The position numbers and the translations under genes were made by a program. The notes below the pieces were generated by a model. It saw nothing but the letters and a program-made list of their open reading frames with translations, was not told where the DNA came from and ran no database searches. Positions 18,237 to 27,921 of a DNA stretch of 64,000 nt are shown here, piece by piece. The stretch spans positions 1 to 64,000 of the forward strand of contig NZ_JADHDV010000012.1 of assembly GCF_016820515.1 (NCBI RefSeq), read 5' to 3'. Position 1 is the first letter of the stretch. Each line of letters opens with the position of its first letter. The DNA comes from Pseudoxanthomonas beigongshangi. Lineage in GTDB: Bacteria; Pseudomonadota; Gammaproteobacteria; Xanthomonadales; Xanthomonadaceae.

Positions 18237-18375
18237 AGCGGAGCTCGCTCCGCTGCTCCTCCGGCACCGCCCGAATCCACGAAGCCGAGCAAGCTCGGCT
18301 CTACGTAGAGCGGAGCTTGCTCCGCTGCTTTCCACCGCCGCTCGAATCCGCGGAGCCGAGCAAGCTCGGCTCCAC
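18233..18375. repeat. two pairs of GTAG-headed REP-like palindromes
   Basis: Four related stem-loops: GTAGAGCGGAGCTCGCTCCG (from 18233), AGCCGAGCAAGCTCGGCT with CTAC tail (18283-18304), GTAGAGCGGAGCTTGCTCCG (from 18305), and AGCCGAGCAAGCTCGGCT with CCAC tail (to 18375). They alternate in orientation, like BIMEs. GTAG-headed palindromes are known in Stenotrophomonas (SMAG elements) and related genomes. They lie between convergent genes and could end or stabilise both transcripts. Confidence 0.85.
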
Positions 18376-18407
18376 CGCATTCGACGCGCCGCCATCGCGG
18401 CTGACGC

Positions 18408-19430
18408 TCAATCCAGCTTCACCACCAGCTTGCCGAAGTTGCGTCCCTTGAGCAGGCCGAAGAAGGCTTCGGGCGCGTTCTCCAGGCCTTCCACGACGTC
18501 CTCGCGATACTGGATGCGGCCGTCCGCCAGCCATTGGCCCATCTCTTCCAGGAAGCGGGGAAACAGATCGATGAAATCGCGCTGGATGAAGCCGCGCACG
18601 CTCAGGCGCTGGCGCAGGATCTGGCTGAAGAATCCGGGCAGGCGATCCGGTCCCGGCAATACCTGGCCGCGCGCGTTGTAGGTGGCAATCGTGCCGCAGA
18701 CCGGGATCCGGGCGAAGTCGTTGAGCAGGGGAACGACCGCGTCGAACACCTTGCCACCCACGTTCTCGAAGTACACGTCGATGCCATCCGGTACCGCGGC
18801 GCGCAGCTGCTCGGAAAAATCATCCGCGCGGTGATCCAGCGCGACGTCGAAGCCGATCGTTTCCAGGTACCGCCGCTTGGCCTCGCCGCCGGCGATGCCG
18901 ACGGTGCGCGCACCGCGCATCTTCGCGATCTGGCCGACCGTGGCGCCGACCGGGCCGCTGGCGGCGGCGACCACCAGCGTTTCCCCCGGCTGCGGCTTGC
19001 CGATCTCGTGCAGGCCCGCGTAAGCAGTGAAGCCCGGCATTCCGTACACGCCCAGCGCCGTGCTGATCGGCAGCGTCATGCCGTCGAGCCTGCGCGTGAT
19101 CGCATCGCCATCGACGACCACGAACGTTTGCCAGCCGCCCGTGGCCACGACCTGATCGCCCACCGCGAATCCGGGATGGCGGGATTCCAGCACCTCGCCC
19201 ACCGTGCGCCCTTCCATGACGTCGTCGATGGCCACCGGCGGCGAATAGGAACGCCCGGCATCCATGCGTCCGCGCATGTACGGATCCAGCGACAGGTAGC
19301 GGTTGCGCAGCAGCACCTGGCCCGGACCGGGCGCGGGCACCGGCAATCGTTCGAGCCGGAAGTGGGACGCGTCGGGCTCGCCACTCGGACGCGCCGCCAG
19401 GACGATACGGGTGTTGATGGGATTGCTCAT
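18408..19430 (-). CDS. NADP-dependent medium-chain oxidoreductase (zinc-independent, CurA/leukotriene B4 dehydrogenase-like)
   Basis: 340 residues. LSLDPYMRGRM near residues 47-57 is the signature of the prostaglandin-reductase/CurA branch. The cofactor fold is AAASGPVGATVGQIAKMRGA, and YFENVGGKVFDAV is also typical. These enzymes reduce activated double bonds of enones with NADPH, without zinc. The gene stands alone between the REP-like repeats and a CHAD gene, so it is probably a housekeeping detoxification enzyme. Confidence 0.92.
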   Translation of the reverse strand: MSNPINTRIVLAARPSGEPDASHFRLERLPVPAPGPGQVLLRNRYLSLDPYMRGRMDAGRSYSPPVAIDDVMEGRTVGEVLESRHPGFAVGDQVVATGGWQTFVVVDGDAITRRLDGMTLPISTALGVYGMPGFTAYAGLHEIGKPQPGETLVVAAASGPVGATVGQIAKMRGARTVGIAGGEAKRRYLETIGFDVALDHRADDFSEQLRAAVPDGIDVYFENVGGKVFDAVVPLLNDFARIPVCGTIATYNARGQVLPGPDRLPGFFSQILRQRLSVRGFIQRDFIDLFPRFLEEMGQWLADGRIQYREDVVEGLENAPEAFFGLLKGRNFGKLVVKLD

Positions 19431-19702
19431 TCGCGGGAACCGGGTTCAGGGGGGCCGACAGCATCGCACCGGCACCACTCTCCCTGCCCGGGAACCCGCT
19501 CGAAATCTGTGTTCCATCGGGAGCGGTGAACCAACGGGGCGGCCGTCCTCGCCTGCACCGGGGACATGCGACGTCAATCTGCCTTCCATCAGGCAGGTCG
19601 GGTCCCCGCGGGAAACGCCGTCCTTTGGCCGACGGGTGCCGTGCTTGGCAGACGGGCGTGCCGGGACTAAGGTGGCGGTCCGCCACGCCGCCGGCGCCGC
19701 CG

Positions 19703-20497
19703 ATGAAGTCCTCCGCCCGGGGAACCCTGCAGGCTCGGATCAACCGCCGCGTCCGCCTTGAACTGCGGGCGGTGCGGCGCGCGCTCGCCGATCGGCGTCA
19801 TCCGCACCGCGCGGTGCACGAGGCGCGCAAGGCCATCCGGCGCCTGCGCGCGTTGCTGGCGCTGGCCGTGCGGCGGCTGGAGGCGATCGAAGTCGTGGGC
19901 CGGGAGTTGCGGCGCCTCGGCGACAGCCTGTCCCGGCTGCGCGATGCGCAGGTCGCGCTGGAAACGGCCGAGGCCATCGCATCGCAGGAACCGGCCTCCG
20001 CGCAGAACGTCGTGCACTGGCTGGCCGAACGCCGCGATCACATACTGGAACGCGCGCTCCGCCGCGATCCCGACTTCGCGCGCCGGCAGATGCTGCTTGA
20101 TGCCTGCACGCGCGCGCTGGAGACGGTAGCGTGGTCGGAACTGGAAGACGACGACCTGCACGAGGCGCTCCGTCATTCGCGCAAGCGCCTGAAAAAAGCC
20201 GAACGCAAGGCGGAATGCAATCCGTCTCCGGAGCATCTGCACCGGCTGCGCCGCCGCGCGCGGCGCCTGCGCATGCAACTGGAACTGCTGCGCACGCTGG
20301 TCCCGGATTTCCATCCGGAGACGCTTCACGGCGAGACTCCGGGCAAGGCCATCCGCATCCTGCACAAGCAGAGCAATCGGCTGGGTCAACGCCAGGACAA
20401 GGAACACCTGGCCGATGTGCTGGAACGCATGCCGATGACCTTCGAGCGCGAGGTCATGCGCCGGCGCATCGAACGCGAGCTGAAGGAACCGCGCTGA
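19703..20497 (+). CDS. CHAD-domain protein
   Basis: 264 residues, rich in Arg and His, all helical. It matches the CHAD pattern: HRAVHEARKAIRRLRALLAL near residues 34-53 and SRLRDAQVAL near 77-90, then a second histidine-rich helical repeat (LHEALRHSRKRLKKAERK; HRLRRRARRLRMQLELL). CHAD domains bind inorganic polyphosphate. There is no CYTH (triphosphatase) domain fused or adjacent. The start at 19703 is the first ATG before the conserved part; the open frame reaches back to 19526. Confidence 0.82.
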   Translation: MKSSARGTLQARINRRVRLELRAVRRALADRRHPHRAVHEARKAIRRLRALLALAVRRLEAIEVVGRELRRLGDSLSRLRDAQVALETAEAIASQEPASAQNVVHWLAERRDHILERALRRDPDFARRQMLLDACTRALETVAWSELEDDDLHEALRHSRKRLKKAERKAECNPSPEHLHRLRRRARRLRMQLELLRTLVPDFHPETLHGETPGKAIRILHKQSNRLGQRQDKEHLADVLERMPMTFEREVMRRRIERELKEPR

Positions 20498-20548
20498 CCG
20501 GGGCTGTCGCAACGGATACATGATGCCGTCGCGACGTCCCGCCGCACG

Positions 20549-23536
20549 CTATCGCCGGGAAACCACCCGCCGGTCCGCGTCCAGCCGTTCCATCACCACC
20601 TCCAGCGGTGCCGGCCTGGCCACGTAGAAGCCCTGCACGTAATCGCAGGCATTGTCGCGCAGCCAGTCGTACTCTCCCTTTTCCTCGACGCCCTCGGCGA
20701 TGGTGCGCAAGCCAAGGCCTCGCCCCAGCGCGATGAGCGCGCGGCAGATGGAAGCATTCTTCTCGTCGCGATGCACGCCGATCACGAAACTGCGGTCGAT
20801 CTTCAGGTAATCCAGCGGCAGATCGCGCAGGTACGCCATGCTGGAGAAGCCCGTGCCGAAATCGTCGATGGAAATGCAGACGCCCTGGCGCTGCAGTTCC
20901 TCCAGCGAAGCGCGCACGGCCTCCCGGCTCTTGAGCATCGCCGTTTCCGTGAGCTCCACATGCAGGGCGCCGCGCGGCAATCCATGCCTGTCCTGCACCT
21001 GGCGAAGACTCGATGGCAGGGTGCCCTGCAGGAACTGCACGGCGGACACATTGACGGCGATGGCGATGTCGTCCCAGCCTGCCGCGCCCAGCCGCGCCCT
21101 CGCCCGGGCCGCATGCTCCAGCACCCATTCGCCGATCGGCACGATCAAGCCGGATTCCTCGGCCAGCGGCACGAAATAGGCCGGCGGTACGTAGCTGCCG
21201 TCGTGCTGGCGCCAGCGCAGCAAGGCCTCCATCGCCACGATGTCGCCGGTGGTCAGGCAGGTGACGGGCTGGAAGAACAGCTCGAACTCGTTGCCCGCGA
21301 TCGCACGGCGGAGCCGGGACAGGATGGCCAGGCGCTCGGCGGCCTGCTCGTTCATTTCCAGCCGGAACACGGTCGCGGGCTCGTTCTCGTTGCGGGAATG
21401 CAGCGCCGCCAACGCGGCGTGATCGACCACCTGCTCCGCCGCGCCGGGCACCACGCCCGGCGAATCGGCCACGCCAATCCAGGCTTCGACCCGATGGCTG
21501 CCGCCTTCGAATTCGACCGGATCCGCCAACACCCTGACCACCTCCGTGACGAGCCGCTCGATCTCGCGCGCGTCCCGTGCGACGAGCACGAACGCATCAG
21601 AGGGCAGGTAGGCGGCCGGCCCGTAGCGGCCGGCCACCGCGGACAGCCGGCGCGAGATCTCCGACAGGATGGCTTCGCCCATCCGCCGGCCGAGCGTGGG
21701 GGAGACCACCTCCAGGTCCCGCAGTTGGAGGTAGACCGCGCCATAGGGCGTATGCCAGTTCTGCGAGCGCGCATTCACCTGATCGATCAGCGCGCGCAGT
21801 TTCAGCAGGCCCGTGCTTTCATCGTGCGTCGCCCGCCACGCCAGATCCTCCTCGTAGGCGACGCGTTCGCTGACGTCCTCGGCCAACACCAGCCGGGCCG
21901 GGCGTCCGTCGAACTGGATGCTGCTGCTGTGCACGCGCACGTACATGGGGCGTCCGTCGCGGCTGTAGTGGATCCAGACATTTTCCGATTCGCGCGGCTC
22001 GGCGGTATCGCGCACCGACTTCAGCACCTCGGCCTGTTCCTCGGGCGAACGGATCTGGAGGATGGTCATGCCGAGGAACTCCTCGCGCGAATAGCCGTAC
22101 TTGCGGATGGCCGCCTCGTTCACCGCCAGGAATCGCAGCGATTCCAGATCGAATACCCAGAACGGCAGCGGATTCAGATCGAACAGCTCGCGGAACTGGA
22201 TTTCCGCGCGCTCGATCTGCGCCTGGCTTTCGCGCCGTTCGGTGATGTCGACGATGGTGCCGGTCATCAGCGGCTTGCCGGCTTCGTCTGCCACCCGCGC
22301 ACCGCGCGCGCTGATCCAGCGGATCCTCCGGTCTGGAAGGACAACCCGGTATTCGGAATGGAACGACTGCCCGCTGGACAGCGAGTCGGAAAACTCGCGG
22401 CTGACGCGCTGGCGATCCTCGTCGTGCATGCGTTCGAAAAAGTCCTCCAGCGGAATGAGGTCAGGCTTCTGGTCGAATCCGAACAATGCGGCCGCCTGCG
22501 CGGAGGCGCGGACCTTTTCCTGATCCAGCTCCAGCGCCCAGACCCCGGCACGCGAGGCTTCCTGCGCCTTGGCCAGCCAGTCGGCATGCCGCACCAGTTC
22601 TCCCTGCGTGGCAAGGCGCGCGGTTTCCGAGGACAGCAATCGCCTGACCAGATAGGCCGCACCCAGCCAGTAGAAGACCAGCAGCAGCGACGCGCTGATC
22701 ACATAATTCCACCATGGCGCCAGCACTTCCCGTTCGGCGATGCCGACCGCGACCACGAACGGATAGCCGCTGGTGGAGGTGAAGCTGGCGTAGCGCCTGA
22801 CCTGGTCGAGGGGGCTGACCCGCCTGACCTGCGTGGTTTCTCCCGCCGCAAGTAGCGGGATGTCCATCCGCTTGCCGATATCCCCCGCCTCACCCTGGCG
22901 CGCCAGCAGGTACCCATCGCGATCCAGGATGGCCGCGCTGCCGAGCTGGCCGATGTCCAACCCTTCCAGCAGGCGTTGCAGTTCGCCGGTCCGCAAACGC
23001 GCCACCAGCCAGTTGCCATCGGGGGTCCGCAACGCCAGCGGGACCACCGGGTGGCTGTGGCCCTGCACCTGCAGCCTGCCGGTCCTGAGATCCCCTTCGC
23101 CCGGGGGCGGCTGGAAGTTCGACTGCGAGGAATACTCGCTGACCCCGCGCCGTATCGGCTTTCCCTCGCGATCATAGAGATCGATGTCCTGCAGTTCGGC
23201 ATTCCTGGAAATCACGGCGCGGATGGCCGAGGAGATGTCCCAGGTACTCTGCGATGGATAGTCGCGGACGTAGCCGTCGGCATCGCCCGCCATGCCGCGC
23301 AGGGCGCGTTCCAGGTGGCGTAGCTCGTAATGGAGCAGGCGATCGATGCCCACCGCGACCGCCAGGCTGTGGCGCTCGGCGGCATCGACCCGCGTGCCGC
23401 GGTCATGCACGATCGCCGCCAGCAGCGCGACGGTGAGCGCCAGCCCCAGCAGGATGCCGAACCGCCGGAATGCCGGCAGGGAACGGGCCAACGTGGCAAA
23501 CCTTGCGGGATTCATGTCCATTGAATCGTCAGTCAT
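20549..23536 (-). CDS. membrane sensor with PAS domains, degenerate GGDEF and EAL c-di-GMP phosphodiesterase
   Basis: 995 residues. Order: transmembrane helix about 24-44, periplasmic sensor region about 45-272, second helix about 275-300, two PAS domains (about 315-430 and 445-560), a GGDEF domain whose signature is replaced by PSDAF, and an EAL domain from about 740. The EAL domain keeps the usual catalytic residues: EALLRW (770-775), NVS, VELTETAM, IDDFGTG, LKIDRSF and AEGVEE. It should therefore break down c-di-GMP, with the GGDEF part only regulatory. A MASE1-GGDEF cyclase lies 206 bp upstream on the same strand. Confidence 0.92.
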   Translation of the reverse strand: MTDDSMDMNPARFATLARSLPAFRRFGILLGLALTVALLAAIVHDRGTRVDAAERHSLAVAVGIDRLLHYELRHLERALRGMAGDADGYVRDYPSQSTWDISSAIRAVISRNAELQDIDLYDREGKPIRRGVSEYSSQSNFQPPPGEGDLRTGRLQVQGHSHPVVPLALRTPDGNWLVARLRTGELQRLLEGLDIGQLGSAAILDRDGYLLARQGEAGDIGKRMDIPLLAAGETTQVRRVSPLDQVRRYASFTSTSGYPFVVAVGIAEREVLAPWWNYVISASLLLVFYWLGAAYLVRRLLSSETARLATQGELVRHADWLAKAQEASRAGVWALELDQEKVRASAQAAALFGFDQKPDLIPLEDFFERMHDEDRQRVSREFSDSLSSGQSFHSEYRVVLPDRRIRWISARGARVADEAGKPLMTGTIVDITERRESQAQIERAEIQFRELFDLNPLPFWVFDLESLRFLAVNEAAIRKYGYSREEFLGMTILQIRSPEEQAEVLKSVRDTAEPRESENVWIHYSRDGRPMYVRVHSSSIQFDGRPARLVLAEDVSERVAYEEDLAWRATHDESTGLLKLRALIDQVNARSQNWHTPYGAVYLQLRDLEVVSPTLGRRMGEAILSEISRRLSAVAGRYGPAAYLPSDAFVLVARDAREIERLVTEVVRVLADPVEFEGGSHRVEAWIGVADSPGVVPGAAEQVVDHAALAALHSRNENEPATVFRLEMNEQAAERLAILSRLRRAIAGNEFELFFQPVTCLTTGDIVAMEALLRWRQHDGSYVPPAYFVPLAEESGLIVPIGEWVLEHAARARARLGAAGWDDIAIAVNVSAVQFLQGTLPSSLRQVQDRHGLPRGALHVELTETAMLKSREAVRASLEELQRQGVCISIDDFGTGFSSMAYLRDLPLDYLKIDRSFVIGVHRDEKNASICRALIALGRGLGLRTIAEGVEEKGEYDWLRDNACDYVQGFYVARPAPLEVVMERLDADRRVVSRR

Positions 23537-23742
23537 GGCGGGGAAGATCGCTCAGGACGGCCCTCGTTCCACGGGTGGGATGATTTTTTTACGTTACCGA
23601 GTGCGCGAAGGTGTTTTTGTGATGAATGTCGTCACTTGCCGTTGACCCGGAAACGCGAGCCGGCTGCGGATTCCGGCAAGGGATCCTTGCAGCTGCAAGC
23701 CATCCGCCAACGATGCGAATGGCGGGACATTTCCAGGCGAAC

Positions 23743-25554
23743 TCAGGCACTGGGCGCTTCCGCGCCCAGCACGCTCACCCGGTATTGATCACGGCCCCCC
23801 TCCTTCGCCTCGTACAGCGCATCGTCCGCCGCCACCAGCAGATCCTCCTGCGCCTCCACTTCGCGGGCGAAGGCGGCGCCGATGCTGGTGGAGATCTGCA
23901 AGGTCAGATCCTCCAGCTGCAGCGGTTCGCGGACGCTGGCGATGATCTTCTCGGCGACCACCTTGACCATCACCGGGTGGGTGATGTGTTCAAGCAGGAT
24001 GACGAACTCGTCACCGCCCAGCCGCACCACCAGATCGGTCGCGCGCACGCACGACACCAGCCGGCGCGCGAATTCGCGGATGACCCTGTCGCCGACCGCG
24101 TGTCCATGCGTGTCGTTGATGCATTTGAAGTGGTCGATGTCCAGGTACATCAGCGCCAGCGCCTCGCCGCTGCGCTCGATGCGCAGCAACGCCAGCGACA
24201 GCCGTTCCTCCAGTTGCCGGCGGTTGGGCACGCCGGTCAGCGCATCCACCCGGCTCAACCGCTCCAGTTCGCGGCGACTGGCTTCCAGCGCTTCTTCCGC
24301 CGCCACCCGCCGGCTGATGTCGCGCCCGGTCAGGATCAAGTCGTTCTCCGCCGGATTGTTTTCCTTGGGGATGGGACGCATGACCACCTCCATCCACAGG
24401 TAGTGCCCGTCGCGGTGGCGGACCCGGTACTTGAGCGTCTGCGGCTGGCCGGAAGCAAGCACCTCGTCCATTGCCACACGTTGCCGGCCCTGGTCGTCGG
24501 GATGCACCAGGCTCCAGCGCAGGCCCAGCATTTCCGCCGGCTTCCAGCCCAGGATGTCCTCGGACGCGGGGGACACGTACACGCGCTCGCCATCCGGCCG
24601 CAGCCGCACCACCAGATCGCCGGAGTAGTCGGCCAGCAGGCGGTAGCGGTGCTCGTTCTCGCGCACCCTGGAAGTCAGCTTGTCGCGCTCGGCCATGCCC
24701 AGCACCACCGGGATGGTGATCAGGCAGCCGCCGGCCAGGTACAGCTGAAGCAGCGCGATGCGGCCGGCATCGCCCAGATCCTCCGGTCCCCACAACGGAC
24801 CGTTGCCCTGGGCGGTCAGGGTGCCGCCGATGACGCCCAGCAGGATCACGCCCGCCGCCACGCCCGGGAACCGATGCCGGAACGCGGCCAGCAACAGCGG
24901 CGGATAGGTCAGGAACAGCACCGGGTACGAGGTGCTGAACACCAGCGCACCCACCGCGGCAATCAGCGCCATGCTGATGACGAAGCTGCGCCGCTTGCCG
25001 CGCGGCGCGACGGCCCGCCAGCCTTCCACGTGCAGGACCAGGGTGGTGGTGGCGAAGATCACCATGCCCACCACGTGCGCGGCGTACCAGCCCAGGAACG
25101 CCCGCACGAAACTGGACGGCAGCGAAGCTTCCGCCATCCACGCCGCCAGCACGCCGGACAACGCGCAGCCGGCCAGTGTGCTGGCCGTGGCAACGCCCCC
25201 CAGGGTCAGCCAGCGCTGCGGGTCGCCCACGTTCGGCACCACCCGGCGCACCGACCACGCGACCACCAGCACTTCGATCAGATGGCAGGTCGCCAGGAAG
25301 GCCGCGGCTCCCAGCGGCACCCCGGCCAGCCACTGGCCCAGCAGGTCCGCCGCGATGCCGACACCCAGACAGAGCGGCCAGGCGCGCGTCTCGCGCGCCA
25401 GCAGCCAGCCGGTGAGGATTCCGCTGGATATCCAGACGGCTGCGAGTTCGTCCGCGCCTTTCCCCCATTTCAGGGAAAGCCACGCCGTCCCTCCGACCAG
25501 CACGGCCAGCGCGATGCCGTCCGACCACCGATTGACCTGCTTCCCAGCGCCCAC
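23743..25554 (-). CDS. MASE1-PAS-GGDEF diguanylate cyclase
   Basis: 603 residues from a GTG at 25554 with GAGGGG just upstream (25560-25565). An in-frame ATG at 25674 would add 40 residues without membrane or family character. About eight hydrophobic helices at the N-terminus form a MASE1-like sensor (LAAVWISSGILTGWLLARE). A PAS/PAC unit follows (YRLLADYSGDLVVRLRPDGE), then GGDEF at about 513-517. RATD five residues before GGDEF is the RxxD inhibitory site, so product feedback is expected. The active motif is intact. It makes c-di-GMP and its downstream neighbour should degrade it. Confidence 0.9.
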   Translation of the reverse strand: MGAGKQVNRWSDGIALAVLVGGTAWLSLKWGKGADELAAVWISSGILTGWLLARETRAWPLCLGVGIAADLLGQWLAGVPLGAAAFLATCHLIEVLVVAWSVRRVVPNVGDPQRWLTLGGVATASTLAGCALSGVLAAWMAEASLPSSFVRAFLGWYAAHVVGMVIFATTTLVLHVEGWRAVAPRGKRRSFVISMALIAAVGALVFSTSYPVLFLTYPPLLLAAFRHRFPGVAAGVILLGVIGGTLTAQGNGPLWGPEDLGDAGRIALLQLYLAGGCLITIPVVLGMAERDKLTSRVRENEHRYRLLADYSGDLVVRLRPDGERVYVSPASEDILGWKPAEMLGLRWSLVHPDDQGRQRVAMDEVLASGQPQTLKYRVRHRDGHYLWMEVVMRPIPKENNPAENDLILTGRDISRRVAAEEALEASRRELERLSRVDALTGVPNRRQLEERLSLALLRIERSGEALALMYLDIDHFKCINDTHGHAVGDRVIREFARRLVSCVRATDLVVRLGGDEFVILLEHITHPVMVKVVAEKIIASVREPLQLEDLTLQISTSIGAAFAREVEAQEDLLVAADDALYEAKEGGRDQYRVSVLGAEAPSA

Positions 25555-25795
25555 CGCGCCCCCTCGCCATACCCGGCCAGACGCCAGCCTGGCCTGCCTC
25601 CCGTCATCGACGTGTCGATGACCCCGCGCCAGTGTAGCCACCCCGGGGCCGGGGGATAACGGGGCGGCATGCATCGTCGGGGGGATTCGACGCTTCCTGG
25701 ACGCCGGCCGTCAGCCGGCGCCGCGCACCGCCATCGCGCAATCCCATCGTCCGCCGGGTCCGGCCTGCCCGCGGGAGACCCCGCGGACGCGATGC

Positions 25796-26416
25796 TCAGA
25801 CGACGCCGTGCCGCTTCAGCAGCGCCTGTTCGTCGCCCGATACCCAGCCGAAGACCCTGGCCTCGCCGTCCCGAACCTGGACCAGGTAATGCACCTCGAA
25901 ATCGATCGCCGTTTCGGCGAGATCGTCGCGCGCATAGGTCGCGGTCCATGCCACGCTGGCCATGCAGTGAAGCCCGTCGATGGGCGCGACGCGGATATCC
26001 CGTATCCGCATCCGCCGGGTACCGATGTCGCGATAGTACGCATACCCCTGGGCCATGACGTTCCTGAGCTGCTGATCGTTCTTGCCCGACATCACCCCGG
26101 CCGGCGAAGCGGCGATGAAGTCCGAGGCATACAGGGATGCGACCTCGTCCATGTCCGCCTCGCCCGCCAAGGCTTGCCGGAACAGCCGCTCGTAGCGTTC
26201 AAACAGCGTTCTTACTTCCGTTTCGATGACAGGCGCTCCGATGAGGGTGCCGGCCCCATTCTGCCTCCCCGGAGCGGTGGCAAGCCGGTGAAGGCGCCGC
26301 CTGCGGCGGGATCGTCCCTCCTGACGCCTGCTGTCGCGTCCGCTGGCATGCACGGGTGGAATCCGGCACCCAACCGGGGACCTGCGCCCACTCGCCGGCA
26401 AAGGCGTGCTTTTCAC
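25796..26416 (-). CDS. NTF2-like (SnoaL-type) small protein
   Basis: 206 residues from the first ATG, but the first 60 or so are Arg-rich and unlike a protein. The conserved part starts at IETEVRTLFERYERLFRQAL and no ATG, GTG or TTG lies immediately before it; a GTG at 26353 is an intermediate choice. The core (ASLYASDFIAASPAGVMSG, then DFEVHYLVQVRDGEARVFGW) is the cone-shaped NTF2 fold used for self-contained hydrolase or isomerase domains. The function is unknown. The start is uncertain and a 5' sequencing or evolutionary defect is possible. Confidence 0.6.
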   Translation of the reverse strand: MKSTPLPASGRRSPVGCRIPPVHASGRDSRRQEGRSRRRRRLHRLATAPGRQNGAGTLIGAPVIETEVRTLFERYERLFRQALAGEADMDEVASLYASDFIAASPAGVMSGKNDQQLRNVMAQGYAYYRDIGTRRMRIRDIRVAPIDGLHCMASVAWTATYARDDLAETAIDFEVHYLVQVRDGEARVFGWVSGDEQALLKRHGVV

Positions 26417-26478
26417 GACCCGACCACGCTGGCGGCCGCAGGCTCGGCTGGCAACGCCGTGCCTCCGGAGATTCCGCC

Positions 26479-27825
26479 ATGATGCGTCGTGGTTCGTTTG
26501 CAGGGCTCCTGCTTGCCGCGTTGTCCGGGATGGCGGCGATCACCGGATCCGGCCAGGCGCACGCGGCCACGATCACGGTGGGCAACTGCGACGACGCCGG
26601 TCCCGGAAGCCTCCGCGCGGCGGTGGGTTCCGCCGCCAGCGGCGACATCATCGACCTGCGCGGGCTGGCCTGCGATCGCATCGTGCTCGGCGGCAGCCTG
26701 TACTTCGGGCAGGAGGACCTGACCTTCAAGGGTCCCGGGCGCGCGCGACTGGCCATCGACGGCAACTGGTACGGCAACCGGGCCATCGAGCACTGGGGGC
26801 GCGGGACGCTGCGCATCGAGGATCTTTCCATCGAGAATTCGCGCGACGAGCTAGGCGGCTCGCACGACATGGGCGGCTGCATCAAGTCGCTGGGGAACAT
26901 CGAGATCGTGCGCTCCCGCGTGCACCACTGCCTGCTGGTCGTCCGCGATGACATCTACTGGACCGAGGAGGGCCGTGGCGGCGCGATCTATGCCTTCGGC
27001 AACGTGCTCATCGAGCGCAGCATCGTGTCCGATGCCCACGTGACGACCTTCGGCTATGGCGGTGCGGTCAACGCGGGCGGCACCGTGACGGTCCTGGACA
27101 GCCAGATCCGCGACAGTTCGGCGTACTACGGCGGTGGCATCGCCGCGAACGACCTGACGTTGCGACGTTCGGTCGTGAGCGGAAACCGGGCGCGGGTCGG
27201 CGGCGGACTGCACATCGATGGCGCCGCGCTGATCGAGGACTCCACGATTTCCGGCAATGCCGCCTCCGAGCCGCAGCATCCTGCCCGCGACGAGGCCCTG
27301 GCCGGGGGAGGGATCAACGCCTACTCCGGTCCCGTCATCGTCAACAGCACCTTCAGCGGCAATGTCGCCGAATACTGGGCGGCGATGCTCCTGCAGGGCG
27401 GCGGGGCAAGGATCCTCAACAGCACCATCGCCTTCAACGAGAACACCCTGGATTGCAGGGGCGCGCTTCGGTCGGTCCTGGAACTCGACCTGGAAAGCAC
27501 CGTGGTCGCACGCAACACCTGCCTCGGCGCGCCATCCATCGACGTCTCCGTCTACATCGACGGCGTCGTGGGCGGCCACAACCTGATCCAGTCATCGCAG
27601 GCCTCGTTGCCGGCCGACACCCTCCAGGCCGATCCGCTGCTCTCGCCGTTGGCGGACCACGGCGGTCCGTCGCCCACCCACCTGCTCCTGCGCGGCAGCC
27701 CGGCCATCGATCGTGGCAGCAACCTGCTCGATCTCCGCCACGACCAGCGTGGGCGTCCGTTTGCGCGCGTGCGCGGCAACGCGCCGGACATCGGCGCGAC
27801 CGAGAGCAGGTTCCGGGCGGAGTGA
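26479..27825 (+). CDS. secreted right-handed beta-helix protein with choice-of-anchor Q domain
   Basis: 448 residues. A signal peptide covers about 1-30 (ending AHAA). Repeated rungs follow (INAYSGPVIVNSTFSGN, ARILNSTIAFNEN, GGGIAANDLTLRRSVVSGN), the parallel beta-helix pattern of pectate-lyase-like proteins. The C-terminus (HGGPSPTHLLLRGSPAIDRG, then DQRGRPFARV and PDIGATES) is the choice-of-anchor Q domain. Such proteins are exported, and some are polysaccharide lyases or adhesins. I see no catalytic motif I can name. MMRR shows two possible ATGs, at 26479 and 26482. Confidence 0.8.
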   Translation: MMRRGSFAGLLLAALSGMAAITGSGQAHAATITVGNCDDAGPGSLRAAVGSAASGDIIDLRGLACDRIVLGGSLYFGQEDLTFKGPGRARLAIDGNWYGNRAIEHWGRGTLRIEDLSIENSRDELGGSHDMGGCIKSLGNIEIVRSRVHHCLLVVRDDIYWTEEGRGGAIYAFGNVLIERSIVSDAHVTTFGYGGAVNAGGTVTVLDSQIRDSSAYYGGGIAANDLTLRRSVVSGNRARVGGGLHIDGAALIEDSTISGNAASEPQHPARDEALAGGGINAYSGPVIVNSTFSGNVAEYWAAMLLQGGGARILNSTIAFNENTLDCRGALRSVLELDLESTVVARNTCLGAPSIDVSVYIDGVVGGHNLIQSSQASLPADTLQADPLLSPLADHGGPSPTHLLLRGSPAIDRGSNLLDLRHDQRGRPFARVRGNAPDIGATESRFRAE

Positions 27826-27921
27826 CCCATGCCGCCGGCCGCCGTCCGGCCCGCGTGGCCATGCTTCGCGGGCATCGCCGTCGGTGCGGGTGGACACGGG
27901 CAACAGGCAAGCGGAGTCCGC

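Noticed and set aside
23626-25659. A 677-codon plus-strand frame opposite the MASE1-GGDEF gene
   Set aside because: Shadow frame, His/Gln/Arg-rich, no domain; the GGDEF gene on the other strand is certain.
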